Shown one piece after another: positions 8,297-17,194 of a DNA stretch of 64,000 nt (the stretch's first letter is position 1; the number at the start of each line of letters is the position of its first letter). The translations under genes were made by a program, and so were the position numbers. The DNA is from SIG440 sp045645805 (GTDB lineage: Bacteria; Bacillota; Clostridia; Monoglobales; Monoglobaceae), in NCBI GenBank assembly GCA_045645805.1, contig JAZRJL010000083.1, positions 1 to 64,000 on the forward strand. Reading direction: 5' to 3'. The notes beneath the pieces were generated by a model, which was given only the letters and a program-made list of their open reading frames with translations, was not told the origin of the DNA and ran no database searches.

Positions 8297-9517
8297 ATGG
8301 CAAAAGAAAAAGTTGTACTGGCATATTCAGGCGGACTTGATACGTCAATCATTATCCAGTGGCTTAAGGAAAACTACGACTATGACGTTGTTTGTGTTTG
8401 CGGCGATGTTGGTCAGGGTAAGGAAACCGACGGACTCGAAGAACGTGCAATCCGTTCAGGTGCGCTTAAATGCTACATAGAAGATTTAAGAGAGGAATAT
8501 GTTAAGGATTACATCTTCCCCACACTTAAATCAGGTGCAATGTACGAGGGCAAGTACCTCCTCGGCACATCACACGCAAGACCTGTTATTGCAAAAAGAC
8601 TGGTTGAAATCGCACAGCAGGAGGGTGCTGTTGCAATCTGCCACGGTGCTACCGGCAAGGGTAACGACCAGGTACGCTTTGAGCTTACAATCAAGGCTCT
8701 TGACCCGTCACTCAAGATTATTGCTCCCTGGAGAATTTGGGACATCAAATCAAGAGAAGACGCAGTTGACTATGCCGAGGCTCACGGAATTGAAATTCCC
8801 GTTACAAAAACCGACCTTTATTCACGTGACAGAAACATCTGGCACATCAGCCACGAGGGTATGGACCTTGAAGATCCCTGGAACGAACCCCAGCTCGACA
8901 GCCTTTTGAAGCTTGGTGTATCACCCGAGGCTGCTCCTGATGAACCCACATACGTCGAAATCGGCTTTGAAGCAGGTGTTCCTGTTTCGGTTGACGGTGA
9001 AAAGCTTTCACCTGTTGCTCTTGTTGAAAAGCTTAACGAGCTTGGCGGCAAAAACGGCGTTGGTATTGCTGATATCTGCGAAGACCGTTTGGTTGGTATG
9101 AAGTCAAGAGGCGTTTACGAAACTCCCGGTGGTACAATTCTTTACACCGCTATTCAGGAGCTTGAATATCTTTGCCTTGACCGCGATACTCAGGCCTTTA
9201 AGAGAATGAGCCAGACCCAGTTCTCACAGCTGGTTTATGACGGTAAGTGGTTTACAACACTTCGCGAAGCAATGTCAGCAATGTATGACGAAATGGATAA
9301 AACTGTTACAGGTACAGTAAGACTCAAGCTCTACAAGGGCAGCTGCACACCTGCAGGTGCAAAGTCACCGTATTCACTCTACAACGAAGAAATCGCAAGC
9401 TTTGGCGACAGCAAGGAGCTTTACAGCCATAAGGATGCTGAAGGCTTTATCAACCTCTTTGGTCTGCCTCTTAAGGTTAGAGCAATGATGAAAGATAAAA
9501 ATAAGGATTTAAAGTAA
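8297..9517 (+). CDS. argG: Argininosuccinate synthase
   Basis: Joins citrulline and aspartate using ATP in the penultimate step of arginine synthesis. The 406 residues begin with the N-type ATP pyrophosphatase P-loop AYSGGLDTS (9-17). They continue with CHGATGKGNDQVRFE and the C-terminal multimerisation region (YSLYNEEIASFG). A strong AGGAGG site precedes the ATG. Next in line is argH on the same strand, separated by 174 bp with two hairpins. Confidence 0.98.
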   Translation: MAKEKVVLAYSGGLDTSIIIQWLKENYDYDVVCVCGDVGQGKETDGLEERAIRSGALKCYIEDLREEYVKDYIFPTLKSGAMYEGKYLLGTSHARPVIAKRLVEIAQQEGAVAICHGATGKGNDQVRFELTIKALDPSLKIIAPWRIWDIKSREDAVDYAEAHGIEIPVTKTDLYSRDRNIWHISHEGMDLEDPWNEPQLDSLLKLGVSPEAAPDEPTYVEIGFEAGVPVSVDGEKLSPVALVEKLNELGGKNGVGIADICEDRLVGMKSRGVYETPGGTILYTAIQELEYLCLDRDTQAFKRMSQTQFSQLVYDGKWFTTLREAMSAMYDEMDKTVTGTVRLKLYKGSCTPAGAKSPYSLYNEEIASFGDSKELYSHKDAEGFINLFGLPLKVRAMMKDKNKDLK

Positions 9518-9541
9518 AAGCTTGCTCTACCGCAAGTTAAA

Positions 9542-9576
9542 AATGGAGCAGTTTTCATAATGGAAACTGCTCCATT
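9542..9576 (+). repeat. Hairpin between argG and argH
   Basis: 13 bp arms AATGGAGCAGTTT/AAACTGCTCCATT with a 9 bp loop. There is no clean T-run after the stem (TCCTTGCTTTTTGCG), so it could attenuate argH or stabilise the argG mRNA rather than stop transcription. Confidence 0.5.
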
Positions 9577-9589
9577 CCTTGCTTTTTGC

Positions 9590-9635
9590 GAAAACGTTTT
9601 CTGCAGTACATCAGTACGGCGACGAAATCGTTTTC
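9590..9635 (+). repeat. Second argG-argH spacer hairpin
   Basis: Outer arms GAAAACG/CGTTTTC enclose an inner GTAC-ATCA-GTAC hairpin. The shape, with a GTAC-closed tip, recalls the P2 arm of the 3' elements described elsewhere, but the conserved internal loop is absent. Confidence 0.4.
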
Positions 9636-9691
9636 ACAAAATATAGCTTCGCTTTTCCATTTAAATATTTTTTACAGGAGAGAAAACCATT

Positions 9692-11059
9692 ATGAAACTT
9701 TGGGGCGGAAGATTTTCCAAATCAACAGACAAATCCGTTGACGACTTCAACTCGTCAATTCGTTTTGATGCCCGTATGTATGCACAGGACATCCGTGGCA
9801 GTCAGGCACACGCAAAAATGCTTGGCAAACAGGGAATTATCCCAAAAGAAGATTCTGAGCTTATTGTAAAGACCCTTGGCGAAATTCTAAAAGATATCGA
9901 GGACGGCAAGGTAGAATTTACCATTGATGCCGAGGATATTCATATGAATATCGAAACAATCCTTATTTCCCGAATCGGGGATGTGGGTAAACGTCTTCAC
10001 ACCGGCAGAAGCCGCAACGACCAGGTTGCCCTTGATGCAAGACTTTATCTTCGGGACGAGGCAGATGGGCTTGACACAATGCTTCGCAATCTTCTGCTTA
10101 CAATACTTAAGCTTGCCGAAGAAAATCTTGATACAATTATGCCCGGCTACACACATCTTCAAAAGGCACAGCCAATTACCTTTAGCCATCATATAATGGC
10201 ATACTTTGAAATGTTCAGCCGTGACCTTTCAAGACTTTCGGACTGGAAGAAGCGTATGAATGTTTTACCCCTTGGCAGCGGTGCACTGGCAGGTACAACC
10301 TACCCCCTTGACCGTGACTTTGTGGCTCAGCAGCTTTCTTTCGACAATATTAGCCAAAACAGTATCGACGGTGTTTCGGACCGTGACTTTGTATGCGAGC
10401 TTGCCTTTGTTCTTTCAATGATAATGGTTCACTTAAGCCGTTTTTCAGAGGAAATCATTCTGTGGAGTTCAAACGAGTTCTCTTTCGTTGACCTTGACGA
10501 TGCTTACAGCACAGGGTCAAGCATTATGCCCCAGAAGAAGAATCCCGACGTTGCCGAGCTTGCCCGTGGCAAAAGCGGCAGGGTGTTTGGTGATTTAATG
10601 GGACTTCTTACAATGATGAAGGGCTTGCCCCTTGCATACAACAAGGATATGCAGGAGGATAAGGAGCAAATCTTTGACGCAATTGACACAGTCAAGATGT
10701 GTCTGCCCGTATTTGACGGAATGCTTTCAACAATGAAGCTCCGCAAGGACAAAATGCTTCAGGGTGCAAAGGGCGGCTTTACCAACGCAACAGATGTTGC
10801 TGACTATCTGGTAAAAAAAGGGCTTCCCTTCCGTGATGCCCATGCAGTTGTGGGCAAAATGGTTGCCTACTGTCTTGACAAGGACACGGTAATTGATTCC
10901 CTTTCGATGGATGAATTTAAAACCTTTTCGGATATTTTCGAGGATGATGTATACGATGCAATTTCTCTTGAAACCTGTGTAAATATGCGTAAAATCCCCG
11001 GCGGACCTGCAAAGGATACAATGAAAAAGGTTATTGAGGACTATAAAAAGCTTTTTTAA
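9692..11059 (+). CDS. argH: Argininosuccinate lyase
   Basis: Splits argininosuccinate into arginine and fumarate. The 455 residues match the fumarase/aspartase superfamily. They carry the N-terminal LWGGRFSKSTD typical of ArgH, the TGRSRNDQVALD block, HLQKAQPITFSHH, and the signature GSSIMPQKKNPD with the catalytic serine loop. An AGGAG site precedes the start. Functionally paired with argG just upstream. Confidence 0.98.
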   Translation: MKLWGGRFSKSTDKSVDDFNSSIRFDARMYAQDIRGSQAHAKMLGKQGIIPKEDSELIVKTLGEILKDIEDGKVEFTIDAEDIHMNIETILISRIGDVGKRLHTGRSRNDQVALDARLYLRDEADGLDTMLRNLLLTILKLAEENLDTIMPGYTHLQKAQPITFSHHIMAYFEMFSRDLSRLSDWKKRMNVLPLGSGALAGTTYPLDRDFVAQQLSFDNISQNSIDGVSDRDFVCELAFVLSMIMVHLSRFSEEIILWSSNEFSFVDLDDAYSTGSSIMPQKKNPDVAELARGKSGRVFGDLMGLLTMMKGLPLAYNKDMQEDKEQIFDAIDTVKMCLPVFDGMLSTMKLRKDKMLQGAKGGFTNATDVADYLVKKGLPFRDAHAVVGKMVAYCLDKDTVIDSLSMDEFKTFSDIFEDDVYDAISLETCVNMRKIPGGPAKDTMKKVIEDYKKLF

Positions 11060-11109
11060 GCTTAATACATCAAATCTATTCATGTATTTAAATAGAAGAC
11101 AGGATTATT

Positions 11110-11211
11110 ATGGTATTTGAACAGGTTGCAATGTTTTTGCTGTTTGCAGCAGCATGGTTTGTGCTTGGCAAAACAAAAACAGTAAACACCGAACATTCAA
11201 AAATGTTCTGA
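11110..11211 (+). CDS. Small single-span membrane peptide, 33 aa
   Basis: An ORF of 34 codons including the stop begins at an ATG preceded by AGGA, about 50 bp after argH and before the shared terminator. The predicted peptide starts MVFEQVAMFLLFAAAWFVLG, a single hydrophobic helix, followed by a short polar tail (KTKTVNTEHSKMF). I know no family for it. Its place between argH and the terminator suggests co-transcription with argGH. It could also be chance. Confidence 0.45.
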   Translation: MVFEQVAMFLLFAAAWFVLGKTKTVNTEHSKMF

Positions 11212-11237
11212 AGCAGACTTTCCTCATAGGACAGTCT

Positions 11238-11273
11238 AAAATGGCAGATACGATATATCGTATCTGCCATTTT
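11238..11273. terminator. Bidirectional terminator between convergent genes
   Basis: A perfect 36 bp palindrome (arms AAAATGGCAGATACGATA and its complement) lies between the argH side and the kinase on the minus strand. The AAAA/TTTT ends give T-tracts in both directions. Confidence 0.7.
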
Positions 11274-11277
11274 ATCC

Positions 11278-12855
11278 TTATTCCTCCACCGCTGCATATT
11301 CTGCCCTGAGGTAGCGGTTGTAATTTTCCATAAACCTTTCAAAACCCTTTGAAATCTCGACATCGGGGTCGGCAATTTCAATATCTGAATCCTTAAATAT
11401 CACATTGTCGAGGTAATCATCAAGGGACATTTCCTCTGCTTTGTCAAGGTATGCTGCAAGAACTGCAATTCCCCATGCACCGCCTTCGCCTGCGGCTGCA
11501 TTTACCGCAACAGGTGTGCCTATTGCCGAGGCAAGGATGCTCTGTGCAACACCCTTGGTCTTGAAAATTCCGCCGTGACCTGTTATTTTGTCAAGGGCAA
11601 CACCCTCGTTATTCTTCAAAAGGTCAAGACCCGTTTTCAGCACCCCAAATGATGTATAAATCTGTGCCCGCATAAAGTTGGCAAGGTCAAATTTTGCATC
11701 AGGTGAATGAAGAACCATGGGACAGCCCTTTGAAAGCCCAAGCATATGCTCGCCCGAATGGAAGCAGTATGCCATAAGTCCACCACAATCAAAGTCACCG
11801 TCAAGTGCCTTTTTAAACAAGGTTTCATAAAGCTCGCCCGTGTCAACCTCGTTTCCAAAGGTCTTTAAAACCTCGCCAAAGAGGTTAACCCAGGAATTGA
11901 TTTCGGTGGTGCAGTTGTTTGAATGTACCATTGCTGTCACACTTCCGTCAGGGGTGTGAACTATGTCAAATTCCTCGTAAACCTTTGAAAGCTCTTTTTC
12001 AAGTACCACCATTGCAAAAGCAGAAGTTCCGGCAGAAATATTACCCGTTTTCTGTCTTATGCTGTTGGTTGCAACCATTCCTGTACCTGCATCACCCTCA
12101 GGCGGACAAAGCACTGCACCGGGCAAGAGATTTCCCGAAGGGTCGATAAGTGCGGCACCCTCTTTTGTAAGAACACCTGCTTTTTCGCCTGCACAAAGCA
12201 CCTTTGGCAAAATGCTTTCAATGTCAAGGTCGCAATCATTTTCTTTAAGCACACCATTGAACTTTTCAAGCATAGCCTTGTTGTAATTGTTCGTTTTGGG
12301 GTCAATGGGGAACATTCCCGATGCCTCGCAGATGCCAAGCACCTTTTCATCCGTCAGGAGATAATGGATGTATCCTGCAAGGGTGGTAACGTAATCCACA
12401 TTTTTAAGATGCTCTTCCTTGTTCCATACATTCTGACAAAGATGGGCAACGCTCCATCGTTGGGGAATATTAAACCCAAAAAGGTCGGTAAGGTATGCGG
12501 CCTCCTTTGCGGTTATATTGTTTCGCCATGTACGAAACGGTGCAAGAATGTTTTTGTCCTTGTCAAGAGCTATGTAACCGTGCATCATTCCGCTGATACC
12601 AAACGCCTTAACCAATTTGATTGCTGCATTGTATTTTTTACCCACCTCTGCCGCAAGGTCGGCATAACACCGCTGCAGACCGACGTGAATTTGCTCGGGT
12701 GTGTAAACCCACAGTCCGTTTTCAAGCTTATTTTCCCAGGTATGACCGCCGCTTGCCAGAACGCTTCCTTTGGCATCTGTCATAACAGCTTTTATACGTG
12801 TCGAACCAAACTCGATACCTATACATATGTTTCCGCTTTCAATTAAGTTTTTCAT
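11278..12855 (-). CDS. FGGY-family carbohydrate kinase
   Basis: A 525-residue sugar kinase of the FGGY/actin-like ATPase fold. The N-terminal phosphate loop is GIEFGSTRIKAVM, the sugar-binding part has FGISGMMHGYIAL and FRTWRNNIT, and the C-terminal half has GNISAGTSAFAMVV and GHGGIFKTKGVAQ. The substrate is not identifiable; the length and the RTWRNN segment are closer to ribulokinase/xylulokinase-like members than to glycerol kinase. Its start overlaps the end of the upstream AraC-type regulator by 17 bp, indicating coupled expression. Confidence 0.85.
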   Translation of the reverse strand: MKNLIESGNICIGIEFGSTRIKAVMTDAKGSVLASGGHTWENKLENGLWVYTPEQIHVGLQRCYADLAAEVGKKYNAAIKLVKAFGISGMMHGYIALDKDKNILAPFRTWRNNITAKEAAYLTDLFGFNIPQRWSVAHLCQNVWNKEEHLKNVDYVTTLAGYIHYLLTDEKVLGICEASGMFPIDPKTNNYNKAMLEKFNGVLKENDCDLDIESILPKVLCAGEKAGVLTKEGAALIDPSGNLLPGAVLCPPEGDAGTGMVATNSIRQKTGNISAGTSAFAMVVLEKELSKVYEEFDIVHTPDGSVTAMVHSNNCTTEINSWVNLFGEVLKTFGNEVDTGELYETLFKKALDGDFDCGGLMAYCFHSGEHMLGLSKGCPMVLHSPDAKFDLANFMRAQIYTSFGVLKTGLDLLKNNEGVALDKITGHGGIFKTKGVAQSILASAIGTPVAVNAAAGEGGAWGIAVLAAYLDKAEEMSLDDYLDNVIFKDSDIEIADPDVEISKGFERFMENYNRYLRAEYAAVEE

Positions 12856-13723
12856 AATGATTTTCCAAGCCTTTCTTTGTCTGATTTGACCGATATTTCC
12901 CCGGAGTAATTCCTTTTAGTTTTTTAAAGGTTTTGCAAAGTATATACACGTCGTTAAAGCCTGTCAGGGATGCAATTTCCGGAAGAGGTAGGTTTGTTTT
13001 TTCAAGATGCTCACAAACACGGGAGATTCTTTCGTTGCGGATAAACTCCGCCACGGTCATATTGATGTTTGAACTAAAAATCCTGTTCAGTTGCCGCATA
13101 CTTAAGGCTATGCTTTGGGCAACGTCAGCAGATGTAATATTTGCGGAAATGTTGTTTCGTATAAAGGTTATTGCTTCATTAAGAACATTCCGCAAATCCC
13201 GACCTGCTTCACAGGCATTAAATGTATCAGGGTTCTCCCTTAAAAATTCCACCATTGCCGAGCATATATGGAAATTGACAATGTTGCTGTACCCAAGCTC
13301 CATATTTTTATATTCTGAAATTATGACGTCCAGAAAGCTGCAAATTTTTTCGCTGCAAACATCAAGAGTATATTTGTCCGACTCTGCAAGCTTTTTTCCG
13401 CTACGAAAAATGTCAAAAACAACAGAAAGCCTGAAAAAATCGGGGCTGAAGCTGCTGAACTTGTGATTTGTATTTGGATTTATCAGCAAAAATTCTCCTG
13501 CATTAAGGGTTCTTTTGTGAGTATTTTTCAGGCACATATTACAGCTGCCGGACAAGGCAAAGTGAAGCTCGTAAAACGAATGCGAGTGTGTTTCAACTGT
13601 CCGAACAAGGCCCGCTTCCTTCATAAAGCGCGCGTAAATAAGAACAAGTTTTATATCCGGCGTAATATTAAGCTCATCAAGCTTTAAAAACTCACAGTTG
13701 TTGAACTTATTTGTGTTATACAT
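12839..13723 (-). CDS. AraC-family transcriptional regulator
   Basis: 294 residues: an N-terminal cupin-like sensing domain (HSHSFYELHFALSG, GEFLLINPNTNHKF) and a C-terminal double helix-turn-helix (about 185-285: ITSADVAQSIALSMRQLNRIF, LPLPEIASLTGFNDVYILCKTFKKLKGITPGKYR). It lies directly upstream of, and overlaps, the FGGY kinase, and is divergent from the DapA-family gene. It probably controls both in response to the sugar or its derivative (inference from context). Confidence 0.9.
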   Translation of the reverse strand: MYNTNKFNNCEFLKLDELNITPDIKLVLIYARFMKEAGLVRTVETHSHSFYELHFALSGSCNMCLKNTHKRTLNAGEFLLINPNTNHKFSSFSPDFFRLSVVFDIFRSGKKLAESDKYTLDVCSEKICSFLDVIISEYKNMELGYSNIVNFHICSAMVEFLRENPDTFNACEAGRDLRNVLNEAITFIRNNISANITSADVAQSIALSMRQLNRIFSSNINMTVAEFIRNERISRVCEHLEKTNLPLPEIASLTGFNDVYILCKTFKKLKGITPGKYRSNQTKKGLENHYEKLN

Positions 13724-13827
13724 ATCTACTCACCTGTATTTAGGATACCATTTTACGATAAAAATGTCAATGCAAACAGAGCGGGAAAATATGTCCTGAA
13801 ACAACAAAATCGTGTCTTAAATTAACA

Positions 13828-13856
13828 TTGAATATTCTTTGCCGCAGGGCTATAAT
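13828..13856 (+). promoter_or_regulatory. Promoter of the DapA-family gene
   Basis: TTGAAT (13828), a 17 bp spacer, then TATAAT (13851-13856). The ribosome binding site AGAGGTGA follows and the ATG is at 13878. The 154 bp divergent region should also hold the operator of the AraC regulator; no clear repeat was identified. Confidence 0.65.
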
Positions 13857-13877
13857 ATCACCAAGAGGTGACAAAAA

Positions 13878-14792
13878 ATGAAACAAATAAACACAGGCGT
13901 ATACCCAACAATGATTACGCCCTATGATAAAAACGGACATATTGATTATGATGCCGTTAAGGCTTTGGTTGAATGGTACATAGAAAAAGGCTGCCGTGGT
14001 ATTTTTGCGGTTTGTCAATCAAGCGAGATGATGTACCTCACTCTTGAAGAAAGAGTAGAGCTTGCCAAAAAGGTGGTTGAATATGCAAACGGCAGAATTT
14101 CAATCGTTGCATCAGGACATTGCGGACATACCATTGCCGAACAAATTCACGAAATAAACGAAATTTCAAAAACGGGAATCGATGGCTTTGTTCTTGTGTC
14201 AAACAGACTTGACCTTCACGGCGAAGGCGATGAGGTATGGATAAAAAATGCCGAGGAGCTTCTTGCAGGTCTTGAAACCGATATCCCCCTTGGCATATAT
14301 GAATGTCCAATGCCCTATAAAAGACTTTTCAGCGAAGACATCCTTAAATGGTGCATAAAGCAAAACAGATTTCAGTTTATCAAAGATACTTGCTGTGACC
14401 CTGATATGCTTGAAAAAAGGCTGAAGCTTTTAGAAGACTCCGGAATTATGATTTTTAATGCAAACGCACAGACTCTTCTTCATTCAATGAAGTTTGGTGC
14501 ATCGGGATACTCGGGAATTATGGCAAACTTCCATCCCGAACTTTACTGCTGGCTTTGCGACAATATTAACGACGAAAGAGCCGAAGCTGTTCAGGGATAT
14601 CTTGCATATACTGCTTTTTCAGAATGTATGGCATATCCCGTTACGGCAAAATACCGTATGAATCTTAATGGAGTTCCTATGGAAATCGAAAGCCGTTCAC
14701 GCAAAAAGTGTGAATTTACCAAGTATCAGCAGGACATTATCCGTCAGGGAGTAATTACTGACGAGGCGTTTAAAAAAATGCTTTCAATATAA
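13878..14792 (+). CDS. Dihydrodipicolinate synthase/N-acetylneuraminate lyase family aldolase
   Basis: A 304-residue class I aldolase barrel. The Schiff-base lysine is K169 in FQFIKDTCCD and the conserved tyrosine is Y141 in GIYECP. The usual GTTGE loop of true DapA is replaced by CQSSE (46-50). Together with its catabolic neighbours (FGGY kinase, AraC regulator), this argues against lysine synthesis and for cleavage of a 2-keto-3-deoxy sugar acid or similar compound (inference). Confidence 0.85.
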   Translation: MKQINTGVYPTMITPYDKNGHIDYDAVKALVEWYIEKGCRGIFAVCQSSEMMYLTLEERVELAKKVVEYANGRISIVASGHCGHTIAEQIHEINEISKTGIDGFVLVSNRLDLHGEGDEVWIKNAEELLAGLETDIPLGIYECPMPYKRLFSEDILKWCIKQNRFQFIKDTCCDPDMLEKRLKLLEDSGIMIFNANAQTLLHSMKFGASGYSGIMANFHPELYCWLCDNINDERAEAVQGYLAYTAFSECMAYPVTAKYRMNLNGVPMEIESRSRKKCEFTKYQQDIIRQGVITDEAFKKMLSI

Positions 14793-14808
14793 AATAAGGT
14801 TTTTCTGC

Positions 14809-14843
14809 ATCCCGAAGAACAGTTGTTCTTCGGGATATTTTTC
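14809..14843 (+). terminator. Intrinsic terminator
   Basis: Perfect 12 bp stem ATCCCGAAGAAC/GTTCTTCGGGAT with a 4 nt loop, followed by a T-rich run, just after the DapA-family gene. Confidence 0.9.
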
Positions 14844-14893
14844 TGTTGAGTATTTTAAGTGACTGTGGTATACTAAATTTGAGGTGCAATGTA

Positions 14894-15850
14894 ATGAAAA
14901 AACTCAAACTCTTGTTTACTATACTTATTATAATTACCCTGATTTCAGGTCTCTTTTACCGAAATCTTGATAAAAATTCCCAAACCGAAGAAACTCGATT
15001 TCTTTTTGATACGGTATGCAATATAACCGTATTTTCGTCCTCCGCCAAGGCTGAGCTTTCAGCAGCATTTGATGCGGCAGCAAAAATTCACAGGCTAACC
15101 GACTTTTTTGGCGAGACCTCGGACATTGCACGGATAAACTTGGCAAAAGCAAATACCTCTGTTGCTGTCAGTCGTGAGGTTGCTGAAATAATTCACCTCG
15201 CTCAACAAATTCAGGCAGACTCAAAGGGTGCATTTGACATTACACTTGCCCCTGTTTCAAGGCTTTGGGATTTTAAAAGCGAAAACCCAACTGTGCCCCG
15301 CAAAGAAGAAGTCGAAAAGGCTCTTGATGTTTGCAGAAACAGCAAGGTTGCGGTAGATATGACAGCTCTTACTGTCACTAAAAACCGAGACGATACACAG
15401 ATTGACCTCGGTGGTATTGCCAAAGGATATGCCGCAGATGCAGCAGCAAAAGTCCTTGAAGAAATGGGGGTTAATTCCGCAATTTTGGACTTTGGCGGTA
15501 ATATTGTTGTTGTAGGTAAAAACCCCAAAACACCGGATGGCGAATGGCGTATTGGTCTTCAGACGCCTTTTGCACCCACAGGGGAATATTCAAAAATCGT
15601 TGAGATACATTCCGGAAGCATCGTTACCTCGGGTACATATCAGCGGTATTTTGAGTCTGGCGGTACAATGTATCACCACATAATTGACCCCGAAACCGGC
15701 TTTCCGGCACAAAGAGAATATAAAAGCGTCAGCATAAGCGCCCAAAGCTCGGCTCTTGCAGATGCTCTTGCTACAGCGGTTTTTGTTCTTGGCAAGGAGG
15801 AAGGCTCGGCTCTTGCTGAAAAATGGAATGCAACCGCAGAATTTCTCTAA
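14894..15850 (+). CDS. apbE: FAD:protein FMN transferase (ApbE family)
   Basis: Attaches FMN covalently to proteins of flavin-based electron transport outside the membrane. The ATG at 14894 has GAGGTG 7 bp upstream, so upstream in-frame codons are excluded. 318 residues: an N-terminal membrane anchor (about 6-22), then FLFDTVCNITVFSS, the substrate-binding block DLGGIAKGYAADAAA, DFGGNIVVVG, and HHIIDPETGFPA with the metal and flavin ligands. It ends at TAEFL, roughly ten residues short of the usual C-terminal strand, so the last strand may be lost. No flavin-carrying partner is encoded nearby. Confidence 0.9.
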   Translation: MKKLKLLFTILIIITLISGLFYRNLDKNSQTEETRFLFDTVCNITVFSSSAKAELSAAFDAAAKIHRLTDFFGETSDIARINLAKANTSVAVSREVAEIIHLAQQIQADSKGAFDITLAPVSRLWDFKSENPTVPRKEEVEKALDVCRNSKVAVDMTALTVTKNRDDTQIDLGGIAKGYAADAAAKVLEEMGVNSAILDFGGNIVVVGKNPKTPDGEWRIGLQTPFAPTGEYSKIVEIHSGSIVTSGTYQRYFESGGTMYHHIIDPETGFPAQREYKSVSISAQSSALADALATAVFVLGKEEGSALAEKWNATAEFL

Positions 15851-15931
15851 AAAAGTTAACAGTTTTTTAATTGACAATACAGCTTGTTTTTTGTATACTT
15901 ATTAGTAAGATATTTTTTACGGAGATTTGAA

Positions 15932-16408
15932 ATGGAATTTTTTTCAACCTATTTAGGAAAAGTTTTAAGCACCTTTTTTATCTCAATGGTGCCTGTAATT
16001 GAACTTCGGGGGGCCATCCCTGCAGGTGTTGCTGCAGGTCTTGATATCTGGACAGCTTCAATTGTTTCCATTGTGGGCAATATGATACCCGTTCCCTTTA
16101 TTATACTTTTTATCCGCAAAATATTTGAGATTATGCGAAAGCTCAGTCTAAAGCTTGACACACTTGTCACCCGGCTTGAACAACGTGCGGACAAGCACAA
16201 GGAAACGGTAAACAAATACAAGTTCTGGGGACTTTTGATTCTGGTTGCCATCCCCTTGCCCGGCACAGGTGCATGGACAGGTGCCTTGGTTGCCGCTATG
16301 ATGGAAATGCGGCTTAAAGATGCTGTCCCTGCCATATTCTTTGGCGTAGTTGTTGCAGCAATAATTGTTGCAATGGTAACCTGCGGAATATCCTTTATAA
16401 TTTTTTAA
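15932..16408 (+). CDS. Small multidrug export-type membrane protein (PF06695-like)
   Basis: The start at 15932 follows an ACGGAG site; upstream codons are leader. The 158 residues resemble the Sm_multidrug_ex family: VIELRGAIPAG near the start, four to five membrane segments, and LLILVAIPLPGTGAWTGALVA in the second half. Family function is poorly defined (small efflux or DedA-like). The PAP2 gene begins 17 bp after its stop, so the two are probably co-transcribed. Confidence 0.8.
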   Translation: MEFFSTYLGKVLSTFFISMVPVIELRGAIPAGVAAGLDIWTASIVSIVGNMIPVPFIILFIRKIFEIMRKLSLKLDTLVTRLEQRADKHKETVNKYKFWGLLILVAIPLPGTGAWTGALVAAMMEMRLKDAVPAIFFGVVVAAIIVAMVTCGISFIIF

Positions 16409-16425
16409 TCAGGAGGGTGAACACC

Positions 16426-17103
16426 GTGCTTTTCGGTACCGAGGCCTTTGAAATTCAAATCCTTAAATCCATACAAGTCATTTTAGGGTGTGGGTTTATG
16501 GATTTTATTATGTCGTTTTTTTCTGCCCTGGGTAATGGCGGTATGCTTTGGATTGTCGTTGCAGTTATACTTATATTTACAAAAAAAAGTAATGATAAAA
16601 AAGTTACACCTCACCACCGCCTGACGGCGGAGCCTCTCCTCAAGGAGAAGCCTTTTAAATCTGATGTTTCGAGGCTTCCCCTTGAGGGGAAGCTGTCGCA
16701 CCACGCGAGACTGATGAGGTGGAAAAATTTTGTTAATGATTCCAAATACCGCAGATGCGGTGTTTTAATCCTGGTTTGTATGCTTGTTGGTCTTTTAATC
16801 GGCAACCTTACCTTAAAGCCGCTTATTGCAAGACCCCGACCTTGTTGGATAGACACGGATTTTCCCCTTCTGTTAAACAATCCCGCAGATTTTTCGCACC
16901 CGTCAGGGCATACCTTATCCTCGTTTATTGCAGCATTTGTATTGCTTAAAACCGACAAGCGGTTAGGTCTTCCTGCAATAATTACAGCAAGCCTGATTGC
17001 CTTTTCACGGCTTTACCTTTTTGTTCATTTCCCCACAGACGTCTTAGGCGGAATATTTCTTGCGTGGCTGATTACATTGCCTTTTGTCAAAAAAGCCCTT
17101 TAA
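16426..17103 (+). CDS. PAP2-family membrane phosphatase with in-frame repeat insertion
   Basis: Lipid phosphatase fold, 225 residues. The three catalytic blocks are present: KPLIARPRP, PSGHTLSS and SRLYLFVHFPTD. GTG 16426 was chosen because AGGAGG at 16411-16416 is 9 bp away; GTG 16417 abuts the site. Between the first membrane segment (ending IFTKKS) and the second (CGVLILVCMLVG) lies a hydrophilic stretch of about 39 residues (KVTPHHRLTAEPLLKE...MRWKNF) encoded by a 116 bp repeat. The frame stays open and the catalytic core downstream is intact, so the protein may still work. Likely substrates are undecaprenyl or phosphatidate phosphates. Confidence 0.88.
   Translation: MLFGTEAFEIQILKSIQVILGCGFMDFIMSFFSALGNGGMLWIVVAVILIFTKKSNDKKVTPHHRLTAEPLLKEKPFKSDVSRLPLEGKLSHHARLMRWKNFVNDSKYRRCGVLILVCMLVGLLIGNLTLKPLIARPRPCWIDTDFPLLLNNPADFSHPSGHTLSSFIAAFVLLKTDKRLGLPAIITASLIAFSRLYLFVHFPTDVLGGIFLAWLITLPFVKKAL
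16607..16722. mobile_element. MITE-like palindromic repeat inside the PAP2 gene
   Basis: 116 bp with inverted ends (CACCTCA at left, TGAGGTGG at right) and internal hairpins (CTCCT/AGGAG; GCTTCCCCT/AGGGGAAGC). The same element, with minor changes, lies at 41592-41706 in non-coding DNA. No transposase is encoded in it. Confidence 0.8.
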
Positions 17104-17119
17104 AACAGGGCTTTTTTTA
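17089..17119 (+). terminator. Intrinsic terminator of the PAP2 operon
   Basis: Stem AAAAAAGCCCT/AGGGCTTTTTT followed by more T; the stop codon of the PAP2 gene is in the loop. Confidence 0.85.
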
Positions 17120-17194
17120 TCTTTTAGGAATACAAAATCACCTTTCTTCATATATTACATAGACGAATTTAAACAAAAAGAAGGTGATTAATAG

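Noticed and set aside
9590..9635. argG-argH spacer hairpin as an eighth three-way-junction element
   Set aside because: It shares a GTAC tip but lacks the CCGAAG/CGAGAGG internal loop and the P1 and P3 arms.
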